Source: Verrucomicrobia bacterium UBA1629 (lineage in GTDB: Bacteria; Verrucomicrobiota; Kiritimatiellia; RFP12; UBA1067). From it: 26,637 nucleotides of DNA. A program made the translations under genes and the position numbers. The stretch is from positions 1 through 26,637 of the forward strand of contig DCMF01000072.1 in the NCBI GenBank assembly GCA_002321305.1, read 5' to 3'. This document shows positions 1 through 6,635 of the stretch, piece after piece. Position 1 is the stretch's first letter. Every line of letters begins with the position of its first letter. The notes beneath the pieces are model-generated. The model saw only the letters and a list, made by a program, of their open reading frames with translations. It was not told where the DNA came from and made no database searches.

Positions 1-142
1 GTTTCCGCCGTGGCTTGACGAGCCCCAACGCCGCACGCATCGTCTCCTTGATGAGAAAGTTGATGCTCGTCCCCGCGTCACGAGCCGCACCGCGAAGAGC
101 ATCCGCCAACGCATCCTCGGCATGTATCGTAAAAGTCGTCAT
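1..142 (-). CDS. Ribbon-helix-helix antitoxin-like protein (partial, 3' end cut by window edge)
   Basis: The frame begins at ATG 142 and runs off the left edge after 47 codons. It reads MTTFTIHAEDALADALRGAA and continues with a segment containing AGTSINFLIKETMRAALGL. A short N-terminal strand followed by two helices, the second with the 'GTSINFLIKE' pattern, is what RHH antitoxins and Arc/CopG-type DNA-binding proteins look like; I infer an antitoxin that represses its own promoter. A purine-rich AAAGAGAG lies just upstream of the start. A good promoter and nested inverted repeats lie between 157 and 217, as expected for autoregulation. A toxin gene, if there is one, would lie beyond the left edge. 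It could also be a plain RHH regulator without a toxin partner. Confidence 0.6.
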   Translation of the reverse strand, partial: MTTFTIHAEDALADALRGAARDAGTSINFLIKETMRAALGLVKPRRK

Positions 143-156
143 GGTGAATCTCTCTT

Positions 157-217
157 TGAATCACTGTAAATCAGTTTTATGATTCATATTATACATCTTT
201 CAGCCAACCGCCGTCAA
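157..217 (-). promoter_or_regulatory. Promoter and palindromic operator of the RHH gene
   Basis: On the minus strand a TATAAT (188-193) lies 18 nt downstream of TTGACG (212-217). Between the -10 box and the start codon are nested inverted repeats: TGAATCA (157-163) with TGATTCA (180-186), and inside them ACTG-TAAAT-CAGT (163-175). Such a palindrome in the leader is a likely operator for the RHH protein. The motifs are seen; binding is inferred. Confidence 0.55.
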
Positions 218-238
218 CCGGATAGGCCATGCCCCCCA

Positions 239-519
239 ACGATTTGCTTTCTGGGCGACAGTGGACGGTTTTACGGATTGTCTCGGCGGCTTCGCCGCAG
301 ACCACGAAACCGCCGGCGCGTCATCGGCGTTCCGCCGATTGACCGTGGCGAGACGCCGCCGCGGCTCAAGCCCGACGGCTTGCCGCGTCGCCGTCCCGCC
401 CCAGTCACCCCTTCGGGGCCTGACGCGCCGACGGACACGAACGCCGCGCGTGGCGCTGTTTCGTGTTCGCGCGACAGCGCTCGTGTTCGAGGACGACTGT
501 CCCCCAGAAAGCAAATCGT
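239..519. mobile_element. MITE-like element with 24-bp terminal inverted repeats
   Basis: The ends are inverted repeats: ACGATTTGCTTTCTGGG followed by CGACAGT at 239-262, and its reverse complement at 496-519 with one mismatch in 24. The 281-bp interior is very GC-rich and full of small hairpins (for example GGCGGCTTCGCCGC and CCCCTTCGGGG). It has overlapping open frames on both strands, but none looks like a transposase. No clear target-site duplication is visible. The structure fits a non-autonomous miniature transposable element. A structured intergenic repeat of another type is the alternative. Confidence 0.6.
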
Positions 520-594
520 CTTTTCGTGCTGAAGCCCTGACACTCTCGGCAATCTCCAAGAATCTCTCGCCTGAGAATTTTCCGCATCATGTTC

Positions 595-726
595 TCATTC
601 GGCGACGAAGAGACGGGTGACGACGTTCCCATAGTCATTTGCGAACGGCAGATTCGCCGCCTTGGACTTCAGCCCGGCGAGCGTCCGCTCGGCTTCGCGG
701 GCGGACGGCAAAAGCTTTGCCGCCAT
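595..726 (-). CDS. Short orphan ORF of 43 aa, possible gene remnant
   Basis: ATG 726 opens a frame that ends at TGA 595. The product begins MAAKLLPSAREAERTLAGLK and ends with NLPFANDYGNVVTRLFVAE. It lies after the yebC terminator and about 75 bp from the TIR element. No ribosome-binding site is visible upstream of the ATG. The composition looks protein-like, and it may be the leftover of a longer gene broken near the mobile element. I do not recognise the family, and it may not be expressed. Confidence 0.25.
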   Translation of the reverse strand: MAAKLLPSAREAERTLAGLKSKAANLPFANDYGNVVTRLFVAE

Positions 727-760
727 AGTATCGCTGGCTGAACAGCCGCTCGCCAGACGA

Positions 761-806
761 GAAAAGAAAGCCGGCAGGGTTCGACACGAACCTTGCCGGC
801 CTTTTC
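761..806 (-). terminator. Rho-independent terminator of yebC
   Basis: Read on the minus strand, AAGGCCGGCAAGGTTCG pairs with CGAACCCTGCCGGCTTT (with G-U pairs) and is followed by TTTCTTTT. It begins about 18 nt after the yebC stop codon. A long stem plus a T-rich tail is a standard intrinsic terminator. Confidence 0.85.
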
Positions 807-824
807 AGCACGATCGCCGTCTGT

Positions 825-1589
825 TCAGCCCTCGGCTTCGAGCGCCGCATCGACCTCGTCGGTCGTCTCCATGTTGTGGTAGACGTCCTGCGTGTCCTCG
901 AGGTCTTCCAGCATCTCGACGAACTTGTTGATCGCCTTCGCGACCGCGACGTCGGAGACCGGGTTCGTCATGTTCGGGACGAGCCCGACGTTCGAGTTCT
1001 CCTCGTCGATCGCGATGCCCGCCGCCTTGATGGCGTCGCAGACCGCGATGAAGTCGTTCGGCTGGCACTTGACCGTGAAGCCGCCGTCTTCGGCGACAAC
1101 GTCTTCGGCGCCGGCTTCCAGCGCGACCTCCATCACCCTGTCTTCCGTCAGGCCGTCCGCCGCCGGAATCATGATCTGGCCGAGCTTGTCGAACAGGCGC
1201 GACGCGCTGCCCGGCTTCGCGAGCTCGATGCCGTTCTTCTTGAAGACGTTCGAGACTTCCGCCGCCGCGCGGTTCTTGTTGTCAGTGAGGACGCGCACGA
1301 CGATCGCCGTGCCGTTCTTGATGCCCTCGTACTGGGCGTCGACCATTTCGGCGGACTCAAGCTCGCCGGTGCCCTTCTTGATCGCGCGGTCGATGTTGTC
1401 GTTCGGCATCTGCGCCGCCTTCGCCTTCGCGATGAGCGTGCGGAGCGTCGGGTTGTTGTCGGGGTTGCCGCCCTTCGCCTTCACGACGATCGTGATTTCC
1501 TTGCCGAGTTTCGAGAAGATTTTGCCCTTCTTCGCGTCCGCCGCGCCTTTCGCGCGCTTGATTGTCGCCCAGTGGCTGTGACCTGACAT
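825..1589 (-). CDS. yebC: YebC/PmpR/TACO1 family protein
   Basis: The 254-residue product starts MSGHSHWATIKRAKGAADAK, the hallmark N-terminus of the YebC/TACO1 family, and has the usual full length. Family members were first described as transcriptional regulators; more recent work on YebC/TACO1 points to helping ribosomes translate difficult stretches such as proline runs. The acidic C-terminal end (residues ~225-254) is typical. ATG 1589 is preceded by AAGGAC at good spacing. infA lies directly upstream on the same strand, so the two are probably cotranscribed, and a strong terminator follows the stop. The spacer to infA contains a TTTGG-type repeat. Confidence 0.95.
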   Translation of the reverse strand: MSGHSHWATIKRAKGAADAKKGKIFSKLGKEITIVVKAKGGNPDNNPTLRTLIAKAKAAQMPNDNIDRAIKKGTGELESAEMVDAQYEGIKNGTAIVVRVLTDNKNRAAAEVSNVFKKNGIELAKPGSASRLFDKLGQIMIPAADGLTEDRVMEVALEAGAEDVVAEDGGFTVKCQPNDFIAVCDAIKAAGIAIDEENSNVGLVPNMTNPVSDVAVAKAINKFVEMLEDLEDTQDVYHNMETTDEVDAALEAEG

Positions 1590-1606
1590 GATTTTTGTCC
1601 TTTACT

Positions 1607-1650
1607 TAGGTTTGGAGGTTTAGAATGTTTGGAAAGTTTGGGAGGTTTGG
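1607..1650. repeat. TTTGGAAAGTTTGGGAGGT-type dispersed repeat
   Basis: The infA-yebC spacer is built from short G/T-rich units (TTTGGAGG, TTTGGAAAG, TTTGGGAGG). Positions 1628-1646 match 26619-26637, next to the trpGD start, at 18 of 19 bases. On the minus strand it reads as CCAAACCTCC-type units. Confidence 0.55.
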
Positions 1651-1652
1651 AA

Positions 1653-1880
1653 TCAGACCTTGTGGCGGTAGGTGATGCGGCCCTTGCCGAGGTCGTACGG
1701 CGAGATCTCGACCGTGACCTTGTCGCCGATCGCGATCTTGATGAAGAACTTCCTCATCTTGCCGGAGATGTGCGCGAGAACCTCGTGCCCGTTCTCGAGC
1801 TGGACCTTGTACATCGTCGCCGGGAGAACCTTCGTGACGGTTCCCGTGACTTCGATCGCCTGATCTTCTTCTTTCGCCAT
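1653..1880 (-). CDS. infA: Translation initiation factor IF-1
   Basis: The 75-residue protein starts MAKEEDQAIEVTGTVTKVLP and carries the IF-1 S1/OB-fold signature LENGHEVLAHISGKMRK at about residues 28-44, then GDKVTVEISPYDL and KGRITYR. IF-1 binds the A site of the 30S subunit during initiation. Length and sequence are canonical. A promoter with TATAAT lies about 35 nt upstream of the start, and yebC follows on the same strand, so infA-yebC is a likely two-gene unit. Confidence 0.97.
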   Translation of the reverse strand: MAKEEDQAIEVTGTVTKVLPATMYKVQLENGHEVLAHISGKMRKFFIKIAIGDKVTVEISPYDLGKGRITYRHKV

Positions 1881-1911
1881 GCGTGTGCCTTATTTGGACT
1901 AATGTTTTTGT

Positions 1912-1940
1912 ATTATACTATTTTTCGCCGCACACGGCAA
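1912..1940 (-). promoter_or_regulatory. Promoter of infA-yebC
   Basis: TATAAT at 1912-1917 (minus strand) with TTGCCG at 1935-1940, spacer 17 nt. The -10 box is perfect and the -35 box matches the consensus at 4 of 6 positions. Confidence 0.6.
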
Positions 1941-1982
1941 CCCGCCCGCCAACACCAAGATCTGTCTACTTGGCTGCTCCTT

Positions 1983-2387
1983 CTACTCCGCTTCCGTCAC
2001 CTTGCGGCGCAGGGCCTTGATCTCGGCATGGGCGTGCTTGGCGTCGAGCATCTTCTGCTTCTGGCGACGCGAGCGGCGGCGCTTCTGGCGGCGGATCTTC
2101 TCGCGCTTCTGCCGCGCCTCGCTTTTGCGCTTGTGCTCGCGGTCGAGAATCAGCTCCGCGAGCGTCCGCCGCGCGAGCCAGCGGTTTGTCTCGCGGCTGC
2201 GCGTCTCGCCGCAGCGGACGGACAGTCCGCTCGGCTCGTGTTCGAGGCGGACGACGTTCGAGGTCTTGTTCGTCTTCTGTCCGCCCGGCCCGCCGCCGAG
2301 GATGAAGCTCTCCTCGAGGTCCTCCTCGAAGACGGACGCCTCATCCATCAGGGCCTTGACCTTCTCGATCGTCTCGGGCGAAATCAT
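1983..2387 (-). CDS. Peptide chain release factor-like protein (GGQ domain)
   Basis: The 134-residue product contains FILGGGPGGQKTNKTSNVVR at about residues 28-47, the GGQ loop that triggers peptidyl-tRNA hydrolysis in class I release factors. It has no codon-recognition domain. After the catalytic domain comes a long Arg/Lys-rich helix (about 85-134, with KREKIRRQKRRRSRRQKQK), like the RNA-binding tail of ArfB/YaeJ and mitochondrial C12orf65 proteins. I infer a ribosome-rescue hydrolase that frees stalled peptides. The ATG is preceded by GGAGGCGG, and the gene follows the LUD-domain gene by 16 nt, so it is probably the last gene of the long upstream operon. Confidence 0.85.
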   Translation of the reverse strand: MISPETIEKVKALMDEASVFEEDLEESFILGGGPGGQKTNKTSNVVRLEHEPSGLSVRCGETRSRETNRWLARRTLAELILDREHKRKSEARQKREKIRRQKRRRSRRQKQKMLDAKHAHAEIKALRRKVTEAE

Positions 2388-2403
2388 CGGCTGTCCGCCT
2401 CCG

Positions 2404-2973
2404 TCAGTAGCCGAGGGGCTCGTCCACGAGGATGACGAGCGTCGAGGTGTGCGACGGGCAGCGGTCGAAGACGGCCGTCACCTTGCAGATGCGGTCGGGC
2501 GAGTCGCAATCGGCGCAGAGGTTCTTCTCGGCGCACGGCGTCCTCTTGCCCAGGCGGCGGCAGTTCGGCCCGCAGGCGAACCTCTTCGCGCGCCCGATCG
2601 CCTCCAGCACGCCGCCCGCGACGAGCTTGTTCTTGCCGATGACGTAGACGACGCGCCTCGGCCCGTAGATGGACGCCGCGATGCGGTTGCCCGTGCCGTC
2701 GATGTTGACGATCACGCCGTCCTCGGTCAGCGCGTTCGCCGAGAGGAGGAAGAGGTCCATCTGCGTCTGGTGGTCGCGGATCTCCTTGCCCGCCGCCGCG
2801 AGCGCCTCGCGCACGCCGAGCGCCTTCACGCTCTCCGACCCGCCCCAGCCGACGGACTGCGCCGCCTCGGCCTCCTTCAAGATGAGGGCGGTGGCCTCTT
2901 CCTTGGTCGCGACCGCCGTCGCCTCGTATCCGCGACGCCTCAGCGCCGCAACCGTCTTCGCATAGTCATTCAT
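2404..2973 (-). CDS. LUD-domain protein (LutC/YkgG-type, DUF162)
   Basis: The 189-residue protein starts MNDYAKTVAALRRRGYEATA and contains VGWGGSESVKALGVREAL, NIDGTGNRIAASIYGPRRVV and a C-terminal Cys-rich stretch with CGPNC, KTPC-like, CADCDSPDRIC. This is the single-domain LUD family linked to lactate utilisation and thought to act with iron-sulfur flavoproteins. No lutA or lutB partner is nearby, so its substrate is unclear. The start at ATG 2973 has AAGGAAC upstream. This ATG overlaps the TGA of the ThiN-FolK gene (ATGA), so translation is probably coupled. A longer reading from 3075 runs into repeat DNA and is unlikely. Confidence 0.85.
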   Translation of the reverse strand: MNDYAKTVAALRRRGYEATAVATKEEATALILKEAEAAQSVGWGGSESVKALGVREALAAAGKEIRDHQTQMDLFLLSANALTEDGVIVNIDGTGNRIAASIYGPRRVVYVIGKNKLVAGGVLEAIGRAKRFACGPNCRRLGKRTPCAEKNLCADCDSPDRICKVTAVFDRCPSHTSTLVILVDEPLGY

Positions 2974-4319
2974 CGTTTCGTTCCTTGTTCTTTGCCTTCT
3001 TCTGTTTCTGTATTGCCGTCGCTTAACACGGAATTGCTTTCGCTTAACACGGAGAAAGCGGAGGGCGGGAGGCACGAAGAGGAGGAGAGGGGCTGGTCAT
3101 TCGGCTTGGAACTCCGCGTCTCCGACTCTCCGTCTCCTCCGCGTTCAGCGCCGCAGGCCACAAAAGGAAGTCTGACGCCAAGTTCGTTGAGAGGCTCGAG
3201 GACAAAGGCGCGTTCCCGTGCGCGCGGATGCGGCAGAGTCAGTTCCGGCGTGTCCAGACGCACATCGCCGAAGAGGATCAGGTCGAGGTCGATCGTTCGC
3301 GGGCCGTTGCGCACCGTGCGGACGCGCCCCAGCCGGTCCTCGATCGCGTGCATCGCGCGCGAGAAGGCAAGCGGCGCAAGCGTCGTCTCGAAGACCGCCG
3401 CCTGGTTGAGGAACTTCTGCGCGGCAAATGCGGGCGGGACGTCCACCGGATCCGTCTCGCGCACCGCGCTCATGTCCACGAGCCGCGTCTCCGGCAGTTT
3501 CGCGAGCGCCGCGAGCGCCCGCTTCAGGTACGTCGCGCGTGCGCCGACGTTCGAGCCGAGCGCGACGACCGCCCGCACGGCGGCGGGATTGCGCGCCGCG
3601 TAGACGAAGGCGGGGCGCGTGCTCGTGACCGTCACCGTCTCGGACGAGGCGCGGTTCAGCGTCGCGCAGTACGGGTTTGCGAACTTCACGCCGTCCAGCT
3701 TCCACCGCAGGCCGCGCGACGTCATCCGCGTCACGGGGTCGGGCGCGAAGACGGAGACGCCCGCGCCCTTCCACGTCCGGAATGTCAGCTTGCCGCGCAC
3801 GGGGATGAATTCGCCCTCGGCCTCGACAATCGGGACTTCCGCCGCGAGCGCGCGGTAGACGTTGCCGATCGCGTGATCCGTGCGCTTCCCCGTCGCGCCG
3901 ACGATGACCAGATTTTCCGTCCAGCCCTGCGCCCGGCAATAGGCAATCGCCTTGTCAAGGTCGTTCGTCTCCTGGTCGGCAATCCGAACGACCCTCCTCC
4001 GTGCCTCCGCCTCTCCGCTATCTCCGCGTTCAGCGCCGCAGGCCTCCCCCGCCCGCCGACAGACTGGGTTGCTGTCGCTTAACGCGGAGGAAACGGAGGG
4101 AGGGAGGCGCGGAGTTCTTTTAGGGGATAGGGCGTCCGGCGGGAGGCTGTCCATGTCGCCCACGAGGGCGTCGGGCCAGCGGCCGAACCGCTGCCGATAC
4201 GCCGCCGCCGCCGAATCGCACGCGACGACGCGCGCCGCCGACAGCAGAAGCCGTTCGGGCTCCGAGCCGCGCGGCGGGAAATCCCCCGCCGCCAAAATGA
4301 CCGTACGCCCTTTCCCCAC
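2970..4319 (-). CDS. Bifunctional thiamine pyrophosphokinase / HPPK fusion with repeat-derived inserts
   Basis: One 449-residue frame joins two enzymes. Residues ~1-240 are a ThiN-type thiamine pyrophosphokinase: VGDMDS (53-58), DQETNDLDKA (115-124) and GATGKRTDHA (141-150), making thiamine diphosphate. Residues ~248-385 are FolK (HPPK) of folate synthesis: ALGSNVG (253-259), RNGPRTIDLDLILFG (337-351) and LPHPRARERAFVL (362-374). Residues ~65-110, between VGDMDS and DQETND, are encoded by an inverted repeat pair, and most of ~388-435 of the C-terminal tail by a second pair; normal family members lack both. The start is uncertain: GTG 4319, 4 nt after the galM stop, gives the natural N-terminus, but no clear ribosome site is seen. 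The stop overlaps the next start codon. Both domains keep their key motifs, so activity is plausible. Confidence 0.85.
   Translation of the reverse strand: MGKGRTVILAAGDFPPRGSEPERLLLSAARVVACDSAAAAYRQRFGRWPDALVGDMDSLPPDALSPKRTPRLPPSVSSALSDSNPVCRRAGEACGAERGDSGEAEARRRVVRIADQETNDLDKAIAYCRAQGWTENLVIVGATGKRTDHAIGNVYRALAAEVPIVEAEGEFIPVRGKLTFRTWKGAGVSVFAPDPVTRMTSRGLRWKLDGVKFANPYCATLNRASSETVTVTSTRPAFVYAARNPAAVRAVVALGSNVGARATYLKRALAALAKLPETRLVDMSAVRETDPVDVPPAFAAQKFLNQAAVFETTLAPLAFSRAMHAIEDRLGRVRTVRNGPRTIDLDLILFGDVRLDTPELTLPHPRARERAFVLEPLNELGVRLPFVACGAERGGDGESETRSSKPNDQPLSSSSCLPPSAFSVLSESNSVLSDGNTETEEGKEQGTKR
3020..3150. repeat. Intragenic palindromic repeat pair 1 (3' end of thiN-folK)
   Basis: A 39-bp unit starting CGCTTAACACGGAG lies on the plus strand at 3041-3079, and its divergent relative starting CGCTGAACGCGGAG lies on the minus strand at 3112-3150. 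A partial head of the unit (13 bp) is at 3020-3032. In the gene's frame they encode GAERGGDGESETR and LPPSAFSVLSES, part of the FolK C-terminal tail. Confidence 0.85.
3997..4114. repeat. Intragenic palindromic repeat pair 2 (inside ThiN domain)
   Basis: The same 39-bp unit lies on the minus strand at 3997-4035 (CGCTGAACGCGGAG...) and on the plus strand at 4076-4114 (CGCTTAACGCGGAG...). The pair encodes LPPSVSSALSDS and GAERGDSGEAEARRR in the same frame as pair 1, enlarging a loop of the ThiN domain by about 40 residues. The two arms are complementary and would form a large hairpin in mRNA. Confidence 0.85.
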
Positions 4320-4323
4320 CTGA

Positions 4324-5469
4324 CTATTCCGCGAAGAAGCGGTATTCGGTTCGGCTCCTGAACGTCTCGCCGGGCCGGAGGACCGTCGACGGGAAGTCAG
4401 GGCGGTTCGGCGAGTCCGGCGCGTGCTGCGTCTCCAGCGCGACGCCCGCGTACTGCGGCAGCGTCCGCCCCGCCGTCTTCGTCGGCAGCGTCCCGTCCAT
4501 GTTCTGCGCGCCGTACATCTGCAGGCACGGCTCGGTCGTCCAGACCTCCAGCCGGCGGCCCGAAACGGGGTCGCGCAGCGTCGCCGCCGGATGCAGCTCG
4601 CCACGTGTGCCGCGCAGGACGAAGTTGTGGTCGTACCAGCCGTCCATCGGCCAGTTCGCCGGCTGGGCGGCCATCCACGCGGCGCGCGCGCCGATCGGAC
4701 GCGGCGACGTGAAGTCGAAGCCCGTCCCCTTCACCGGCGCGTTCTGCGTCGGGATCAGCCCCGCGTCCGTCTGCGTGTAGCTGTCCGCGAAGACCTGGAG
4801 CTCCTGCGCCCGCACGTCGCCGCTCGCCTCGCCCGCGAGGTTCCAGTAGCTGTGGTGCGTCAGGTTGAGGACGGTCGGCCTGTCCGTCGTCGCCTCGTAG
4901 TCGACCGTCCAGACGTTCGTCGGGAGGACGCGGTACGTGACCTTGCAGTTGACCGTGCCGGGGAAGCCCATGTCGCCGTCCGGCGAGACGAGCGACAGCA
5001 CGAGGCCGACCGTCTCGCCCTCGACGAACGGACGCGCCTGCCAGACCTTCGTGTCCCAGCCGTCCGGCCCGCCGTGGAGGCTGTTGTGGCGCGGCGGCTT
5101 GTCCTCGCTGATCGGCAGCTGGTACGCCTTGCCGTCGAGCGTGAACTTGCCGTCGCGGATGCGGTTGCCGAAGCGGCCGATGAGCGTGCCCATCGAGAAG
5201 CCGTTCCGCTCGTATTCCGCCGCCGTGTTCCAGCCGAGCGTGACGTCCGCGAGGTTGCCGAACCGGTCCGGCGCGTAGCAGCGCACGAGCCGCCCGCCGT
5301 AGTCGGCGACGTCGAGGACGAGTCCGCCCGCGCCGCGCAGGGTGTAGAGCGTCGTCTCCGTGCCGTCCGAAAGCCGCCCGAAGCTCCGCTTCGTCGGCGG
5401 CTCCACCGCGTCAGCCGTTCCGACGGCCAGAGCCGCCGCCGTCGCCGCAAAAAGAATTTTCGTGTTCAT
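4324..5469 (-). CDS. galM: Exported aldose 1-epimerase (mutarotase)
   Basis: The 381-residue product has an N-terminal signal peptide (MNTKILFAATAAALAVGTADA), so it is probably periplasmic, unlike the cytoplasmic E. coli enzyme. Family motifs follow: GTLIGRFGNRI, NSLHGGPDGWD with the first catalytic His, LTHHSYWNLAG with the second His, and VALETQHAPDSPN with the catalytic Glu. It interconverts the alpha and beta anomers of hexoses. The start is supported by AAGGAG about 9 nt upstream. It lies 62 nt after the restriction endonuclease gene and 4 nt before the ThiN-FolK start. No promoter of its own is evident. Confidence 0.95.
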   Translation of the reverse strand: MNTKILFAATAAALAVGTADAVEPPTKRSFGRLSDGTETTLYTLRGAGGLVLDVADYGGRLVRCYAPDRFGNLADVTLGWNTAAEYERNGFSMGTLIGRFGNRIRDGKFTLDGKAYQLPISEDKPPRHNSLHGGPDGWDTKVWQARPFVEGETVGLVLSLVSPDGDMGFPGTVNCKVTYRVLPTNVWTVDYEATTDRPTVLNLTHHSYWNLAGEASGDVRAQELQVFADSYTQTDAGLIPTQNAPVKGTGFDFTSPRPIGARAAWMAAQPANWPMDGWYDHNFVLRGTRGELHPAATLRDPVSGRRLEVWTTEPCLQMYGAQNMDGTLPTKTAGRTLPQYAGVALETQHAPDSPNRPDFPSTVLRPGETFRSRTEYRFFAE

Positions 5470-5531
5470 CTGTTGTTTCTCCTTGTTTTGTTGTGATTGT
5501 GATGTCTTTCAAGCCTTTTTGCACGGTCGAA

Positions 5532-6620
5532 CTACGCCTTGCCGAACATTTCCTCCGCCAAGGAGTGAACGCGCCTCACGGTGCAGTCTTTGGCGTTCAT
5601 CTCATGCGTGGTGTCGAGCAAGATCTGCAGAAAACCGCGAGTCTCAACATGAGGCGTCTGGAACAGCACAAGCCGTACATACGGCAAAACACCCATAAAC
5701 AGCGTCACAAACTTCTTCTGCTCGAAGCTGTAAAGCGTAATCTTCACCTTGTCCTCATCGAACGTTGCGCGCGGCCCGTAAACGAACGATCCGCGACGGA
5801 TGTGCGCGGCGATCATCTTGTTGAATGCGTGTTCGACATCATAGACCGTAAACGCCTTGTCCTTCACTTCTACCGAATAGAAGCACTTGTCGTCCTCGTA
5901 AACGTCGATGTCGCCTATCTCCCTCGATGACGCACCACATTCGTTCACCTTGTGGACTTCTACGCGATACGTGCCCTTAAGGCATGAATAGAACTGCTTC
6001 TCGACTGCGCCCACAACCGCCGCACAGGTCTCCCCCTCAAATGATTCTTCGATGTACCTGGCAATGTAGGCATATATGTCCACGAGGTCGGGGGTGACGA
6101 TTGTGTTGACCGTACTCAGCAACTCGTTGCTTGCAATGACCTTCTCAAGCAAGGCGAAGCAGAACGACAGGCACTTGAACGCAAAGGGGGAGCCGCCCCG
6201 ATTGGCTTTTTTGCCGATCTCAATGAGCGTATTCAGTATCTCACGGTCGTTGCCGTCCCTGACGGGATTCGAAGACGCGAGGTGCGTAAACCTCGCGGGC
6301 TTGTTCAGGTACGGCTCGTTTGACGCGCCAAGCGCGTTCACCAAATGGTCACGCTCAAACGGCACAAGGACCTTGTGGCAGAGACTTCTGGCGTCAAAGG
6401 CGCCTCGAATCGGCGCGCCAGCCTGAAGACAAAGGGCGTTGGCTTTTGAATTTGTGGCTTTGGCAAGCAGACCGGTCACAAGGACGTACTTGTAGGTCTT
6501 GTGAGAGCCAAGAATCACCTTGCGCAACATGTCCGCGACTTCGTCGGGCGGCGTTTCACGCGCCTTGAGCGCCTTCAGCAGCGTTGCGTTCGCCTTTTCA
6601 AAGTCAATCGAAAGAGACAT
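5532..6620 (-). CDS. Type II restriction endonuclease, SacI-like
   Basis: The 362-residue protein contains GAFDARSLCHKVLVPFERD (about 73-91) and GASNEPYLNKPARF (98-111), which I recall as signatures of the SacI restriction endonuclease family (SacI cuts GAGCTC). A PD-(D/E)XK-like core is visible: GDIDVYEDDKCFYSVEVKDK, with Asp at 237/239 and E251-V-K253. It follows the methyltransferase gene by 15 nt on the same strand, the usual type II pairing. Base composition is visibly less GC-rich than the flanking housekeeping genes, which suggests horizontal transfer. Family assignment rests on remembered motifs; the exact recognition site is not shown by the sequence. Confidence 0.8.
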   Translation of the reverse strand: MSLSIDFEKANATLLKALKARETPPDEVADMLRKVILGSHKTYKYVLVTGLLAKATNSKANALCLQAGAPIRGAFDARSLCHKVLVPFERDHLVNALGASNEPYLNKPARFTHLASSNPVRDGNDREILNTLIEIGKKANRGGSPFAFKCLSFCFALLEKVIASNELLSTVNTIVTPDLVDIYAYIARYIEESFEGETCAAVVGAVEKQFYSCLKGTYRVEVHKVNECGASSREIGDIDVYEDDKCFYSVEVKDKAFTVYDVEHAFNKMIAAHIRRGSFVYGPRATFDEDKVKITLYSFEQKKFVTLFMGVLPYVRLVLFQTPHVETRGFLQILLDTTHEMNAKDCTVRRVHSLAEEMFGKA

Positions 6621-6635
6621 TTCCCACAGCCCTTC

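Noticed and set aside
179..559. Overlapping open frames on both strands in the TIR element
   Set aside because: They result from the inverted ends and GC-rich hairpins; none has a ribosome site or resembles a known transposase.
1955..1982. Hairpin CCAAG...CTTGG after the release-factor-like gene as a terminator
   Set aside because: The stem is only 5 bp and no T-tract follows.
3020..4114. Possible CRISPR array
   Set aside because: The 39-bp repeats occur in inverted pairs about 1 kb apart, without regular spacers or cas genes.
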